Origin: Paenibacillus aurantius | Lineage (GTDB): Bacteria; Bacillota; Bacilli; Paenibacillales; NBRC-103111 | NCBI RefSeq assembly: GCF_032268605.1 | Contig: NZ_CP130318.1 | Coordinates: forward strand, 5,493,501-5,557,500 | Direction: 5' to 3' | Length of the DNA: 64,000 bases | In this document: positions 32,929 to 43,575 of the stretch, in pieces | How positions within the stretch are numbered: the stretch's first letter is position 1 | Layout of the letters: each line of letters opens with the position of its first letter | Notes under the pieces: model-generated | The model's input: only the letters and a program-made list of their open reading frames with translations | Database searches by the model: none | What the model was told of the DNA's origin: nothing | Made by a program: the position numbers and the translations under genes

Positions 32929-33940
32929 AGAGGCGCTCCCCGTACTGCTTCGAGTAATACTTCTGGTAGTCGCCCGTACGGATCCGGTGCCACCAGTCCC
33001 GGTTCGCCAAGTACCAGTCGATTGTCTCGGCGAGTCCCGTCTCGAACGTGTACTGCGGCTTCCAGCCGAGCTCGGCGGTAATCTTCGCCGGGTCGATGGC
33101 ATAGCGCCGGTCGTGCCCCAGGCGGTCCGCCACGAACTGGATACGCTCGTGTCCCATTCCGAGCTTGTCCAGAATCGCCCGGACGATGTCGAGGTTCGTC
33201 CGCTCGTTATGGCCGCCGATGTTGTACACTTCTCCCGGGCGCCCGTCCCGGATAACCAGATCGATGGCGGCGGCGTGATCCGTGACATGCAGCCAGTCGC
33301 GCACGTTCAGGCCGTCCCCGTAGACGGGAAGGGTTTTGCCCTCCACGGCGTTCGTGATCATAAGCGGGATCAGCTTCTCGGGGAAATGATACGGCCCGTA
33401 GTTGTTCGAGCAGCGGGTGATGTTGACGTTCATGCCGTACGTCTCATAGTAAGCCCGGACCAGCAGGTCCGCTCCCGCCTTGCTCGCCGAATAGGGACTG
33501 TTGGGTGCTAGCGGCGTCTCTTCCGTGAAATAGCCCGTCTCCCCAAGGGACCCGTATACTTCGTCCGTCGAGATCTGCACATACTTCTTGATCTTGTTCT
33601 CCCTGGCGGTTTCGAGAAGAACCTGGGTTCCCGTGATGTTCGTCTGCACGAAGATTCCCGGATCCGAAATGCTGCGGTCCACATGGGATTCCGCCGCAAA
33701 ATTCACGATAACGTCAATCTCCATCTGGCGTACGATCATGCTCACGAGCTCCTTGTGGGCAATGTCGCCTTTTACGAACACATAACGGGGGTCCTTCTCC
33801 AGGTCCGCGAGGTTGTCCGGGTTGCCCGCGTAGGTGAGCTTGTCCAGGTTAACCACCGTGTAGTCCTCATGCTTGTTCAGCACATAACGGATAAAATTGC
33901 TTCCGATAAAGCCGGCGCCGCCGGTAACGAGCAGTTTCAT
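32921..33940 (-). CDS. rfbB: dTDP-glucose 4,6-dehydratase
   Basis: This 339-residue extended-SDR enzyme has the NAD motif VTGGAGFIGSNFIR at the N-terminus, VNFAAESHVDRS, STDEVYGSLGE (catalytic Asp-Glu pair) and YxxxK in YSASKAGAD. It converts dTDP-glucose to the 4-keto-6-deoxy sugar. The start overlaps the rfbC stop by four bases (ATGA), showing tight coupling. Confidence 0.96.
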   Translation of the reverse strand: MKLLVTGGAGFIGSNFIRYVLNKHEDYTVVNLDKLTYAGNPDNLADLEKDPRYVFVKGDIAHKELVSMIVRQMEIDVIVNFAAESHVDRSISDPGIFVQTNITGTQVLLETARENKIKKYVQISTDEVYGSLGETGYFTEETPLAPNSPYSASKAGADLLVRAYYETYGMNVNITRCSNNYGPYHFPEKLIPLMITNAVEGKTLPVYGDGLNVRDWLHVTDHAAAIDLVIRDGRPGEVYNIGGHNERTNLDIVRAILDKLGMGHERIQFVADRLGHDRRYAIDPAKITAELGWKPQYTFETGLAETIDWYLANRDWWHRIRTGDYQKYYSKQYGERLYG

Positions 33941-34506
33941 GTCAGGCTCACCTCTCTGTAGGGGAAATGGGCTTCCGCTTCGCGCAGGCTCGGGTGCTTG
34001 CTATCCTTGTCCGACAGAACAGGACGGGTGACCGGCCACGGAATGGCCAGCTCCGGATCATCCCACCGGATGCCGCGGTCATGCTCGGCCGAATAATAGT
34101 CGGTCACTTTGTAGCTCACATGGGTGTGAGGGGTAATCGTGCAGAAGCCGTGGGCGAAGCCTGCCGGAATGAGCAGCTGCCGATGGTTCGCTTCGCTCAG
34201 GATGACGCCGACCCACTCCCCGTAGGTCGGGGAACCTTCGCGGATGTCCACCGCCACGTCGTAGACCGCCCCCGCCGTTACGCGAACCAGCTTCGTCTGG
34301 GCCATCGGGTTCAGCTGGTAATGCAGCCCCCGCAGCGTTCCGGCTTCCGCCGAATAGGAATGGTTGTCTTGGACGAAATCGAGCTCGATCCCGAGTCCGG
34401 CGAGATTTTTACGATTATAGCTCTCGGTGAAGAATCCCCGGTGATCGCCGTAAACGGCCGGTTCCAGAATAACAACGCCCTCCAGCTTGGTTTCCAACCG
34501 TTTCAT
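33937..34506 (-). CDS. rfbC: dTDP-4-dehydrorhamnose 3,5-epimerase
   Basis: This 189-residue RmlC cupin has LRGLHYQLNPMAQTKLVRV with the catalytic His, YDVAVDIREGSPTYGEWVG, PAGFAHGF and a Tyr/Asp-containing VTDYYSAEHDRGIRWDDP. It epimerises C3 and C5 of the keto sugar. It lies 13 bases after rfbA and overlaps rfbB. Confidence 0.95.
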   Translation of the reverse strand: MKRLETKLEGVVILEPAVYGDHRGFFTESYNRKNLAGLGIELDFVQDNHSYSAEAGTLRGLHYQLNPMAQTKLVRVTAGAVYDVAVDIREGSPTYGEWVGVILSEANHRQLLIPAGFAHGFCTITPHTHVSYKVTDYYSAEHDRGIRWDDPELAIPWPVTRPVLSDKDSKHPSLREAEAHFPYREVSLT

Positions 34507-34519
34507 CTTTTTCTCCCCT

Positions 34520-35272
34520 TTACACGGCCGCAGCCTTTTTCCGTCCGAAGTTTAGATCGAAGGTCTGGTCCTGCACGAGCCGGTTGGCCAAAGCCAGCGA
34601 TTCGTGCGTCCCCGCATCGGTCCACCAGCCTTCCAGCACCCCGTAGGTGAGGGTGTTCTGGCGGATGTAGTGGTTGTTCACGTCGGTAATCTCCAGCTCG
34701 CCGCGGGCCGAAGGCTTCAGCGTGCGGATAACCTCGAACACGGAGGAGTCGAACATGTAGATGCCGGTAACGGCATACGAGCTTTTCGGGTATTTCGGTT
34801 TCTCTTCAATGGAGACGATCCGCTTGCCGTTCAACTCGGCCACCCCGTAGCGCTCGGGATCCTCGACCTGCTGGATCAGGATTTTGGCTCCTTGCCCCTG
34901 TTCCCCGAAGCTGGCCACATAAGGAGCGATGCTGTCCGAGAAGATGTTGTCCCCGAGGATGACGGCCATCGAATCGTTGCCGGCGAAGGTCTCTGCAAGA
35001 CCGAGCGCTTGAGCGATGCCGCCCGCCTGGTCCTGGACCTTATAGGTGAATGTGACGCCGAACTCGTGGCCGCTTCCGAGCAGGCTCACGACGTCGCCCA
35101 TATGCTCCCGTCCGGTGACGATGAGAATGTCCTTGATGTCCGCCTCGATGAGCTTATGGATGCTGTGGTAAATCATCGGATACTGCCCGACGGGAAGCAG
35201 ATGCTTGTTCGTCACCTTCGTCAACGGATACAGACGCGAACCGGTTCCTCCGGCCAAAATAATCCCTTTCAT
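34520..35272 (-). CDS. rfbA: Glucose-1-phosphate thymidylyltransferase (short form)
   Basis: This 250-residue nucleotidyltransferase has [18 protein letters not shown] at the N-terminus, VILGDNIF with the metal-binding Asp, and [23 protein letters not shown]. It makes dTDP-glucose and so opens the rhamnose pathway. It is shorter than the typical enzyme of about 290 residues, as are other Bacillales EPS/spore-coat forms. ATG 35272 has AAAGGAG eight bases upstream; the 43 extra codons of the open frame lack an SD. Confidence 0.94.
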   Translation of the reverse strand: MKGIILAGGTGSRLYPLTKVTNKHLLPVGQYPMIYHSIHKLIEADIKDILIVTGREHMGDVVSLLGSGHEFGVTFTYKVQDQAGGIAQALGLAETFAGNDSMAVILGDNIFSDSIAPYVASFGEQGQGAKILIQQVEDPERYGVAELNGKRIVSIEEKPKYPKSSYAVTGIYMFDSSVFEVIRTLKPSARGELEITDVNNHYIRQNTLTYGVLEGWWTDAGTHESLALANRLVQDQTFDLNFGRKKAAAV

Positions 35273-35408
35273 CCCAATCGCTCCTTTGCTGGTTGGCTTA
35301 AGCTTTCTATGTGTGAATGGTTTCAATCTGTTTATCCGGATGGCTGCCATCCGTCCATCGCCCAACGGGATCCCCGCCCGGCTGAATCGTAAGGAAGCCA
35401 TGAGCGGC

Positions 35409-36626
35409 TTACCCCTGCTTCGAGAACGAAACGACTTTCTTCAGGAACACGTCTTCCTTTCGGCTCAGGCCGGCCTCCAGGAAGAGATGCTCGTACTGGT
35501 CGACGATCTTCGACCAGGAATACGCCTCGGCTATGCGGCGGACCGCCTTCTTCCCGTAAGCGTCCCGCTGCGCTTCCGTCAACGCATCGGCGTGCTCGAG
35601 TGTCCGGGCCAGGCTTCCGGCCGCCTTCGTGAAATACACCGCGCCGCCGCGTCCGACCTCCTTGTTGAACACCACGTCGAGAAGGAGGTTCAGCTTCGTG
35701 CCGGCGAGCGCCTCGAGAAGCGAAGGATTCGTCCCGCCGACCTCGTGGCCGTGCAGATAACCGTACGCGTTCTCGCGGATTTTCTTCAACAGCTCCTGGT
35801 CGTAGACGGTGCCGACGAACTTGATCCGCTTGTCCTTGGGGAAATTCGTGCTGCGCAGGAGCCGCTCATAGAACTTGTTCTGCTCCACGTTGCAGATCAG
35901 CACCAGGTCCTTGTCCGTCTTCGAGGCCATGAACTCGCGGATCATGAGCTCGTAGTTGTTCTCGGGCACGAAGCGCCCGACGATCAGGTAATAGGCATCC
36001 GGCAGAAGCTCGTGCTTGCCGTACCATTCCCTCAGCTTCGGCGAGCTGTTGGAGAGGGCCGAGCGCTCCAGGTCCGCCCCGTAGGAGATGTAGGTCGTCA
36101 CCGGGCGGAACCGTTTGTACTCGGTCTGTATGTATTCTTCGATGCCGACCGAGTCGCACACGAGCAGGTCCGCATTCTTCACCATGAGCTTCTCGGAATA
36201 TTTCCAGTAGGCGCGGATCATGCGGTTCCACTTGCTCCGCTTCCACTCGTGGCCGTCCGGGTTGACGTACACCTTGGCGCCAAGAGCCGCGAGGGCCTTG
36301 CGGTACGACGAAAGAAAGGGACCGATGCGGCAGGCGAGAATGTACACGATGGCGTTCTCGATCCGGTTCTCCTTGATGTAGGAGAGGCAGCGCTTCAGAC
36401 TCAGCACGTCGTACAGCACCGCCTTGGCCGGGCCGATCTCCGGCACCTTCACGTTGAAGCAGCGGGCCCCGTTGTGCACGAATTCGTCGTCGTTGTCGCT
36501 CTGGCAGGAGACATGATACTGGATGTGGCCCGTCAGCTTCTGCCGGGTCAGCTGGTCGACGAAGGTTTCGAACCCGCCGTATTTGGCCGGAATGCCCTTG
36601 GACCCGATAATAAACACGTGATTCAT
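35409..36626 (-). CDS. Glycosyltransferase, Cps2T-like rhamnosyltransferase
   Basis: This 405-residue GT-B enzyme has the DUF1972-type N-terminal domain ([19 protein letters not shown]) found in beta-1,4-rhamnosyltransferases such as Cps2T. Its C-terminal GT4-like donor domain shows [17 protein letters not shown] and [17 protein letters not shown]. It probably adds rhamnose from dTDP-rhamnose to the lipid-linked repeat unit; the rfb genes follow directly. It starts four bases after the flippase gene. The exact linkage is inference. Confidence 0.85.
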   Translation of the reverse strand: MNHVFIIGSKGIPAKYGGFETFVDQLTRQKLTGHIQYHVSCQSDNDDEFVHNGARCFNVKVPEIGPAKAVLYDVLSLKRCLSYIKENRIENAIVYILACRIGPFLSSYRKALAALGAKVYVNPDGHEWKRSKWNRMIRAYWKYSEKLMVKNADLLVCDSVGIEEYIQTEYKRFRPVTTYISYGADLERSALSNSSPKLREWYGKHELLPDAYYLIVGRFVPENNYELMIREFMASKTDKDLVLICNVEQNKFYERLLRSTNFPKDKRIKFVGTVYDQELLKKIRENAYGYLHGHEVGGTNPSLLEALAGTKLNLLLDVVFNKEVGRGGAVYFTKAAGSLARTLEHADALTEAQRDAYGKKAVRRIAEAYSWSKIVDQYEHLFLEAGLSRKEDVFLKKVVSFSKQG

Positions 36627-36630
36627 GGTC

Positions 36631-38214
36631 TCACCCTTTCTGAAGTACGGTACCGCTTCGCTTGCTCTTGCTCCATTTGAATTTGCGCCCGAAGGCGGCG
36701 GTCAGCTTCCCGAATTCGCGGATGCCGAGCAGCTTGGCGCCGGTGACGAATACCAGAGCTCCGACCGCTCCCGATATGGCCAGGCGGACGAAGGTGCCCG
36801 GGACGCCCGGAAGGACGAACTGCTTGACGGCCAGCCAGACCGCGAGAAGAATCAGGCTGAGCAGGAACGAGCGGGCCGCGTCCTTCCAATCCATGCGGGA
36901 GAGGAAGCGGAAGCTCTTCTCCAGCTTGACGGCCAGCATGATGCTGGAGAGAAGCATCGTCACCGAGCCGGCGACGGCGATGCCGAGTAGGCCGTAGTAG
37001 CGGCAGAGCACGACACTCAGCACGACATTGATGACGAGTGCCTGGATTGTGTTGACGGTCGGCACCTTGACGTTGTGCTGGGCGAAATAGACGCGGTTCA
37101 GGATGTACCGCATCCCGATGCCGAACAGCCCGATGCTGTAGCCGGTCAAGGCGATTGAGGTCATCTGAAGGCCCTTCTCGTCGAACTGCCCCCGCCCGAA
37201 AAGCAGCTGGGTGATGTCTCCGCTGAACACGGCCAGGAAGGCGGAAACGGGAAGAATGGTCAGGCAGGAGAACACGATCGTGCTGCCGAGCAGCTCCACC
37301 GTTCCTTCCTCATCGTGGTGGATCGTATGGCTGATCTTCGAGAAGAGAATCATGCCGATCGTGCTCACGATGATCATGACCGCCATCTGGATAATCCGGT
37401 CGGCATAGGACAACGCCGAGATGCTTCCTTCCTCCAGGCCTGCGGCCAGGTACCGGTCGATGAAGACGCCGGCCCGCTGAACGACTGTTCCGAAATATAC
37501 CGGAAGAAGGAGCAGAAGAAATTCGTAGAATTTCGCTTCCTTGACCCGCGGTCGGTTCAGCTTCAGCTCGTACCGGATGCCTTCCCGGCGCAGGTCCCAG
37601 AACAGGTAGCCTAGCTGCAGCAGAACGCCGGCCAGAAGACCGATGCCGATGGAGAGAACCCCGACCGGCTGGTTAAGCAGCGCCATGACGAGCACGGAGG
37701 CCAGGTTAAGCGGCAGGCTGAGCAGCGTAATCGTCTTGAACTTCTCCAGCTTCGTCTCCACGGCCAGCAGAATGGCGCACAAGAAGGTCGGCACGATCTG
37801 CAGGCAGGAGACGAGCAGGATGCCGTAGGCGCCGGTTACCGGCGCATCGAACTTCGCCAGGTAGAACGCCAGAATCGGCTTGTGAAGCAGGAGAGCGGCG
37901 GCCGTCACGGTGCTGAAGAACAGCGTCCCGATCACGATCACCTGGGAAATAATCGCCTTGTTGGCGGCGAAATCCGGATCCTGCTTCGCCTTCAGGAAAG
38001 GAATGACCGCGACGGCGACCGCCGCCGTAATCCCGGTCATGAACAGCTCCGGAATGGAGTAGATGTAGTAGAACAGGTCGAGCTCCGCGCCGGTGCCGTA
38101 ATACCATCCGATGATGACCTCCCGGATCATCCCCGACAGCTTCGCGACAACCGCGAGCGCCATCGTGACCAGGAAGAGGACGGAGGTGTTGGAGGCGGCT
38201 TTCCCGCGGCTCAT
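36631..38214 (-). CDS. MurJ/MviN-type flippase (probable EPS Wzx)
   Basis: This 527-residue integral membrane protein of the MOP superfamily has about 14 transmembrane segments. It starts KLSGMIREVIIGWYYGTGAELDLFY, and PELFMTGITAAVAVAVIPFL and the central GVFIDRYLAAGLEEGSISALSYADRI are typical of MurJ. Because it sits among EPS glycosyltransferases and the locus has no other flippase, it is likely the Wzx that moves lipid-linked repeat units outward. It overlaps the preceding GT4 gene by four bases. Confidence 0.87.
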   Translation of the reverse strand: MSRGKAASNTSVLFLVTMALAVVAKLSGMIREVIIGWYYGTGAELDLFYYIYSIPELFMTGITAAVAVAVIPFLKAKQDPDFAANKAIISQVIVIGTLFFSTVTAAALLLHKPILAFYLAKFDAPVTGAYGILLVSCLQIVPTFLCAILLAVETKLEKFKTITLLSLPLNLASVLVMALLNQPVGVLSIGIGLLAGVLLQLGYLFWDLRREGIRYELKLNRPRVKEAKFYEFLLLLLPVYFGTVVQRAGVFIDRYLAAGLEEGSISALSYADRIIQMAVMIIVSTIGMILFSKISHTIHHDEEGTVELLGSTIVFSCLTILPVSAFLAVFSGDITQLLFGRGQFDEKGLQMTSIALTGYSIGLFGIGMRYILNRVYFAQHNVKVPTVNTIQALVINVVLSVVLCRYYGLLGIAVAGSVTMLLSSIMLAVKLEKSFRFLSRMDWKDAARSFLLSLILLAVWLAVKQFVLPGVPGTFVRLAISGAVGALVFVTGAKLLGIREFGKLTAAFGRKFKWSKSKRSGTVLQKG

Positions 38215-39350
38215 ATCGCCCTCCCGCGTTCCTCCAGCAGGACGCTGTAGAGCTGGGCGTGCTTGTTAAGCATGGCTTCTTTCGTGAACTGCCCGGTGAC
38301 GAGCTCCTGCCCGCGGGCCCCATGCAGGGCGATCCGGTCCGGCTCTTCGACGTAATAGGCCATCGCCTCCGCCAGCTCGTCGACATGCCGGGGAGTCACG
38401 AGGCGCCCGTTGTGCTTGTCCTCGATCACCTCGGGAACCCCGTTCACGCGGGACGCGACCACCGGCGTTCCCGAGCAGAGGCTCTCGAGCACGATCATCG
38501 GCAAGCCCTCGAACAGAGAAGGCAGCACCAGAACGTCGATCCGGTTCAACAGCTCGGGAATGTCCTTGCGGAACCCGAGGAACGTCACCGTGTCCTCGAG
38601 GCCGTACTGCCGGACGAGCTCCTTCGTGGGCTGCTCCTCTTCTCCGCTTCCGGCGAGAACGAGCTTCAAGGTGACGTCCGCGTCCTTGTACCGGTCGGTC
38701 AGCTTCTTCCAGCCCTCGATCAGATAGGGCAGCCCCTTCTGCTTGGACATCCGGGAGACGAAGCCGAAGGTGAAGGTTTTCTTCCGGTCCGCCAAGGGCT
38801 TCTCCCCGTAATATTTCGTCGTGTCGATTCCATTGTGGATCGTCGTGATTTTACGGGAGGAGCAGTGGGCCCGGTACTTCGTCTGCAGGTCGTTCGAGAC
38901 GGTTACGACGTGGTCGGTCATGCGGTTGCTCAGGAAATACTCGACATTCGAGTAGATCTTCTTCCGCAGCTTCGAAAGCGTGTAGTCGTTCTCCTCGATG
39001 AGGAGATGGCACGTCCACACCGACACCGGCCGGGTCTTCGACAGGAAGGTCGAGACCCTCCCGAACAGGCCGCCCCGGTTGCCGTGCGAATGCACCAGAT
39101 CGATGCCGTAGCGGTCGATGTAGCCCGCGAGCTTGCGCATGGAGGCGATGTCCGTCATGCCGTTCATGTCGAGCTCGAGAATCTCCTCCCGGCCGATGCC
39201 GTGCTTGTCGAAGAACTCGCTGCGGAACGGGCCGCACAGGAACGGCTCGAACCGGGTGCGGTCCAAATGCTTATACAGATACGTAATGACTTCCTCTTCC
39301 CCGCCGGGCTCCTGAAAAGCGCCAAGAAACAAAACTTTCTTCTTAAGCAT
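38211..39350 (-). CDS. GT4-family glycosyltransferase
   Basis: This 379-residue GT-B retaining transferase has VLFLGAFQEPGGEEEVI in the acceptor domain, VHSHGNRGGLFGRV, and the donor-site EX7E motif in PSLFEGLPMIVLESLCSGTPVV. It adds one sugar of the EPS repeat; the donor is not predictable. ATG 39350 is preferred (GGGGAG seven bases upstream). It overlaps both neighbours by a few bases, as in a tightly packed operon. Confidence 0.9.
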   Translation of the reverse strand: MLKKKVLFLGAFQEPGGEEEVITYLYKHLDRTRFEPFLCGPFRSEFFDKHGIGREEILELDMNGMTDIASMRKLAGYIDRYGIDLVHSHGNRGGLFGRVSTFLSKTRPVSVWTCHLLIEENDYTLSKLRKKIYSNVEYFLSNRMTDHVVTVSNDLQTKYRAHCSSRKITTIHNGIDTTKYYGEKPLADRKKTFTFGFVSRMSKQKGLPYLIEGWKKLTDRYKDADVTLKLVLAGSGEEEQPTKELVRQYGLEDTVTFLGFRKDIPELLNRIDVLVLPSLFEGLPMIVLESLCSGTPVVASRVNGVPEVIEDKHNGRLVTPRHVDELAEAMAYYVEEPDRIALHGARGQELVTGQFTKEAMLNKHAQLYSVLLEERGRAI

Positions 39351-40635
39351 CAAGCAGCTCCCCGATCTTCCGGTTTTCGGCTGTTTGTTTCCCTTTGTTG
39401 TCCATCACCTGGTACAAAAGGGTATTGTTCATTCGCGCTTTCGAGCAAATTTGGGGGATGGATGTCTCCAGCGTTTGCTTCATGAGATCCCGGCGCGCCA
39501 GCGCCTGGTCGATTTTGGCCCGGAGGCCGCCTTCGTTCAGGTCCTTGATGTCGAGAACATAATCCTTCAGCCCCACCGCTTTCATGATCCCGTCGGTCTT
39601 GAGGTCGTAGGAAATGGCGACGCAGGGCACTTTCTCGGACAAGGCAAAAATGTTGGAGTGCATCCGGGTCCCGACGAACAGGTCCATTTGCGAGTACACG
39701 TACTTGAGTTCCTCCGGCGTGAGGTTGTTATCCACCAGATGGACGCTGCGGTTCTCCTGGAACGGCGCGTACACCTCCCGCGAGATGAGAAGATCGTTGT
39801 CCTCGCCCGGTCCGATGCACTGGGGCATCAGGAACACTTCCGCGTTCTGCCGGGTAACGAGATGCTCGATCAGCTTGCTCATCGCGTTCTTGTAATTCTC
39901 GAGCTGCCAGGCGCGGTTAGGCGTCCCCGGGAAATGCCAGCTTCTCATCGTAATGCCTACTTTGGTTTTCTTCACGGCGAGCAGCCCTTTCAGGCTCTTG
40001 GAGTCGATTTCCTTCTTCTCGAGCAGGAAGGCGATGTCACTCGTTTCAAAGAAGTTACGGTTGTCCGGAACGAAGCCCTTCAAGTAGTTGTAGGAGATCG
40101 GCTCCCGCGGAAGCACGAGAGCGGCTTTGTTCAGCACCTTCTTGATCCGGCTCGTGACGTAAGGGTGGCTGCCGAATTCGCCTACCGTTTGGGCGTAGAC
40201 CACGAACGGCTTTTTGTATTGAATCGCAGTAAGAAACTGGATGTAATGGTACATGAAATCACCCAGAAATTGGGCCAGGTTGCGGGCCTTCAAATACCCT
40301 CCTCCGCAGCTGACGACAATATCGGCTTCCTTGAACTCCCGGACGGTCCGGTTGAAGGGGATGCCCAGCAGGTTGAGCAGCCACACGAGAAAATAGAGCG
40401 CGGTGTTCCGGATCGTCTTCATAAGGCGGCTCTTGCCGGTATACGGCTTGATGATGCAGTCGATCACCTCGCAGTTCCCGTATTTGCCTTGATCCAGATC
40501 CTTGAACAGGGAGACCACCTTGATCTCGGCCCTCGGATGCTTCTTGCGGAACTCCTGAACCATGGCGCGGATGATGCCGGCGTCTCCTTTGTTCAAGTAG
40601 CAGTAGGCGTTGCTGATGAGAATTTTCATGTCCAT
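39343..40635 (-). CDS. Polysaccharide pyruvyl transferase family protein
   Basis: This 430-residue protein matches the CsaB/WcaK/EpsO group. The N-terminal domain starts ISNAYCYLNKGDAGIIRAMV, followed by VVSCGGGYLKARNL, FVVYAQTVGEFG and the C-terminal FVGTRMHSNIFALSEKVPCVAISY. It transfers a ketal-linked pyruvate from phosphoenolpyruvate to a sugar, adding negative charge. Pyruvylated glycans are the ligands of SLH domains, and an SLH protein is encoded 10 kb downstream. The start is ATG 40635; an in-frame ATG six bases later is equally plausible. Confidence 0.88.
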   Translation of the reverse strand: MDMKILISNAYCYLNKGDAGIIRAMVQEFRKKHPRAEIKVVSLFKDLDQGKYGNCEVIDCIIKPYTGKSRLMKTIRNTALYFLVWLLNLLGIPFNRTVREFKEADIVVSCGGGYLKARNLAQFLGDFMYHYIQFLTAIQYKKPFVVYAQTVGEFGSHPYVTSRIKKVLNKAALVLPREPISYNYLKGFVPDNRNFFETSDIAFLLEKKEIDSKSLKGLLAVKKTKVGITMRSWHFPGTPNRAWQLENYKNAMSKLIEHLVTRQNAEVFLMPQCIGPGEDNDLLISREVYAPFQENRSVHLVDNNLTPEELKYVYSQMDLFVGTRMHSNIFALSEKVPCVAISYDLKTDGIMKAVGLKDYVLDIKDLNEGGLRAKIDQALARRDLMKQTLETSIPQICSKARMNNTLLYQVMDNKGKQTAENRKIGELLDA

Positions 40636-40718
40636 TCACCTGTTCTTCCTAAAATATATGGATGAGGCCGGATGGCCGGCCGCTTGGACGGCTTCCGGAG
40701 GCGGACGCCTTCGTCCCT

Positions 40719-41834
40719 TCACACCACGCTTGCATAGATGTCCATCGTCTGCCGGGCCGTCTTCTCCCAGGAGAATTCGCCGGCGCGGGCGAGCCCCTTC
40801 CGGGAATACTCCTGGCGCAGCCTGGAGTCGGTCAGCAGCTTCAGGATGCCCCCCGCGATGTCCTCGGTCCGGAAGGGATCCGTCAGCAGCGCCGCTCCTC
40901 CGGCAATTTCCGGGAGGCAGGAGGTGTTCGAGGTAACGACCGGCGCCCCGCAAGCCATCGCCTCGAGGACCGGAAGCCCGAAGCCTTCGAAAATCGAAGG
41001 ATACACGAACAGCTTCGCCCCGTTGTACAGAAGCGGAAGATCCTCCTTCGGCACGTAATCCGTGATGATGACGTCCTGGATGTACTTGAAGCCCTTCAAG
41101 GCGTCGAAGATGCTGTCGAACAGCCAGGCCTTGCGGCCGACGATCACGAGCTTGTCGGTCACGTTCGGGTTGCCGTCGCGAATGCTGCGGTAGGCTTGAA
41201 GCAGCCTCGGGATGTTCTTGCGCGGCTGCAGGTTGCCGACGGCGAGCACGTACTCGCCCTCGATGCCGTACTTGCTCCTCACGGCTTCCACCTTCGCGGC
41301 ATCCTTCTCAACCTGGAAGCTCGTGTCGATGGAGTTGTAGGTGACCGCCACCTTGTCCTCCGGCACGCCGTAGGTGTCGATGATGTCCTGCTTGGAGTAC
41401 TCGGACACGGTGATGATCTTGGCCGCCTCCTTCGCCGTCTTGCGCACCCCGTACTTCAGAAGCACCGCTTCCTTCTTCGTGAAGTATTCGGGATAGTGCT
41501 CGAACGAGATGTCGTGAATCGTCGAGACGACCGGGCAGCTCGCGAAGAAGGGTCCCGTGTACTGGACATGAAGCAGGTCCAGGCTTTCCCGGTTGATCTT
41601 GTAGGGAAACTCAATCGGCAGCCGGATAAAGGGGCTTCTCGACTTGAAACGGGTCATCCGCAGGGATGAGTCCGTGAAGTCTCCGGCGTAATTGTAATTC
41701 TCGTTGACGAACAGCACATACTCGAAGCGGTCGTGGCCGCCCAGGTGCTTGATGACGTTCTTTATGTAGATTTCATTGCCGCTGAAGTTGGTTCCGACCG
41801 CCTGGGCGTCAATTCCGATCCTAAGCTTCTTCAT
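40719..41834 (-). CDS. GT4-family glycosyltransferase
   Basis: This 371-residue GT-B enzyme has IGIDAQAVGTNFSGNEIYI at the start, HDISFEHYPEYF and the donor EX7E motif PSIFEGFGLPVLEAMACGAPVV. It resembles mannosyltransferases of the MtfB/WbaZ type, which fits the GDP-mannose supplied by ManC (inference). AAAGGACGGAG precedes the ATG. It follows the priming transferase after 19 bases. Confidence 0.9.
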   Translation of the reverse strand: MKKLRIGIDAQAVGTNFSGNEIYIKNVIKHLGGHDRFEYVLFVNENYNYAGDFTDSSLRMTRFKSRSPFIRLPIEFPYKINRESLDLLHVQYTGPFFASCPVVSTIHDISFEHYPEYFTKKEAVLLKYGVRKTAKEAAKIITVSEYSKQDIIDTYGVPEDKVAVTYNSIDTSFQVEKDAAKVEAVRSKYGIEGEYVLAVGNLQPRKNIPRLLQAYRSIRDGNPNVTDKLVIVGRKAWLFDSIFDALKGFKYIQDVIITDYVPKEDLPLLYNGAKLFVYPSIFEGFGLPVLEAMACGAPVVTSNTSCLPEIAGGAALLTDPFRTEDIAGGILKLLTDSRLRQEYSRKGLARAGEFSWEKTARQTMDIYASVV

Positions 41835-41853
41835 CGCTGCTCCGTCCTTTTCG

Positions 41854-42542
<689 letters not shown>

Positions 42543-42555
42543 CGTTCTTCATCTC

Positions 42556-43452
42556 CTATCCAATTTTGTTGGCGCGTATGGCCAATTCGCGGTCTACAAT
42601 CGATTCGAGGGAATGCAGCACCGAATCCCGGAGCTCTTTGTTCTGCAGGGCAAAATCCAGAATCGTGTTGATAAAGCCGAGCTTCTCGCCCACATCGTAA
42701 CGCGTTCCTTCAAAATGATAGGCATTCACCTCGCGGATTCCGTTCAGCTTCTGAATCGCGTCCGTCAGCTGGATTTCCCCGCCCGAGCCTCTCTCCTGCT
42801 TCTCGAGAATGTCGAAAATTTCCGGAGTCAGCAGGTAGCGGCCCATGATGGCCAGGTTCGAGGGTGCCTGTCCCGGCGCCGGCTTCTCGACGAAGCCCTT
42901 CACTCCGTAGAGCCGCCCGGTCCGGTAAGAGGGATCGATGATGCCGTAACGCTCCGTCTCCTGGTCGGATACCGGCTGCACACCGATGACGGGCTGGCCG
43001 GTCGCTTCGTACTGCTGGATCAGCTGCTTCAGGCAGGGGGTTTCGGCCCGTACGATATCATCGCCAAGCAGGACTGCAAACGGCTCGTCCCCGATAAAGC
43101 GGCGGGCGCACCAGACGGCGTGGCCGAGGCCCTTCGGTTCCTTCTGCCGGGTGTAGTAGATGTCCACCTTCGAGGAACGCTGCACTTCCTCGAGAAGCTT
43201 CAGCTTGCCCTTCGATTCGAGGTTGGACTCGAGCTCGAAGGCGTGATCGAAGTGATCCTCGATGGCGCGCTTGCCTTTTCCCGTGACGATGATAATGTCC
43301 TCGATTCCGGCTTCGACCGCTTCTTCGACAATGTACTGAATGGTCGGTTTGTCAATGATGGGCAGCATTTCCTTCGGCATGGCTTTGGTGGCGGGCAGAA
43401 ATCGGGTTCCCAAGCCGGCGGCGGGAATGATGGCTTTTCTTACTTTCTTCAT
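42556..43452 (-). CDS. galU: UTP-glucose-1-phosphate uridylyltransferase
   Basis: This 298-residue GalU/GtaB has [26 protein letters not shown], the catalytic [20 protein letters not shown] and [23 protein letters not shown]. It makes UDP-glucose for EPS. GGGGAGG lies eight bases before ATG 43452. A 97-base non-coding gap with a long palindrome separates it from the kinase gene. A second GalU lies at 61987. Confidence 0.95.
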   Translation of the reverse strand: MKKVRKAIIPAAGLGTRFLPATKAMPKEMLPIIDKPTIQYIVEEAVEAGIEDIIIVTGKGKRAIEDHFDHAFELESNLESKGKLKLLEEVQRSSKVDIYYTRQKEPKGLGHAVWCARRFIGDEPFAVLLGDDIVRAETPCLKQLIQQYEATGQPVIGVQPVSDQETERYGIIDPSYRTGRLYGVKGFVEKPAPGQAPSNLAIMGRYLLTPEIFDILEKQERGSGGEIQLTDAIQKLNGIREVNAYHFEGTRYDVGEKLGFINTILDFALQNKELRDSVLHSLESIVDRELAIRANKIG

Positions 43453-43549
43453 GATCGGTTCCTCCCCTAATGGTTGATCAAAATGAACTATCAACATCTA
43501 TCTTTTAATAGCTATTGCCTATCACCAACCGGAAGCGGACCATCATTTT

Positions 43550-43575
43550 CTGATCAGGCGCCGGCGCCTGATCAG
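43550..43575. other. Perfect 26-bp palindrome at the kinase stop codon
   Basis: CTGATCAGGCGCC is followed directly by its exact complement. The palindrome includes the stop codon of the kinase gene on the minus strand. As RNA it would form a very stable hairpin at the end of the regulatory genes. No T-run follows, so it may be a processing or polarity signal. Confidence 0.6.

Noticed and set aside
35205-41669. Long plus-strand frames (300-490 codons) opposite the EPS genes
   Set aside because: Each lies antisense to a recognised glycosyltransferase, flippase, pyruvyl transferase or rfb gene and has no SD or family features.
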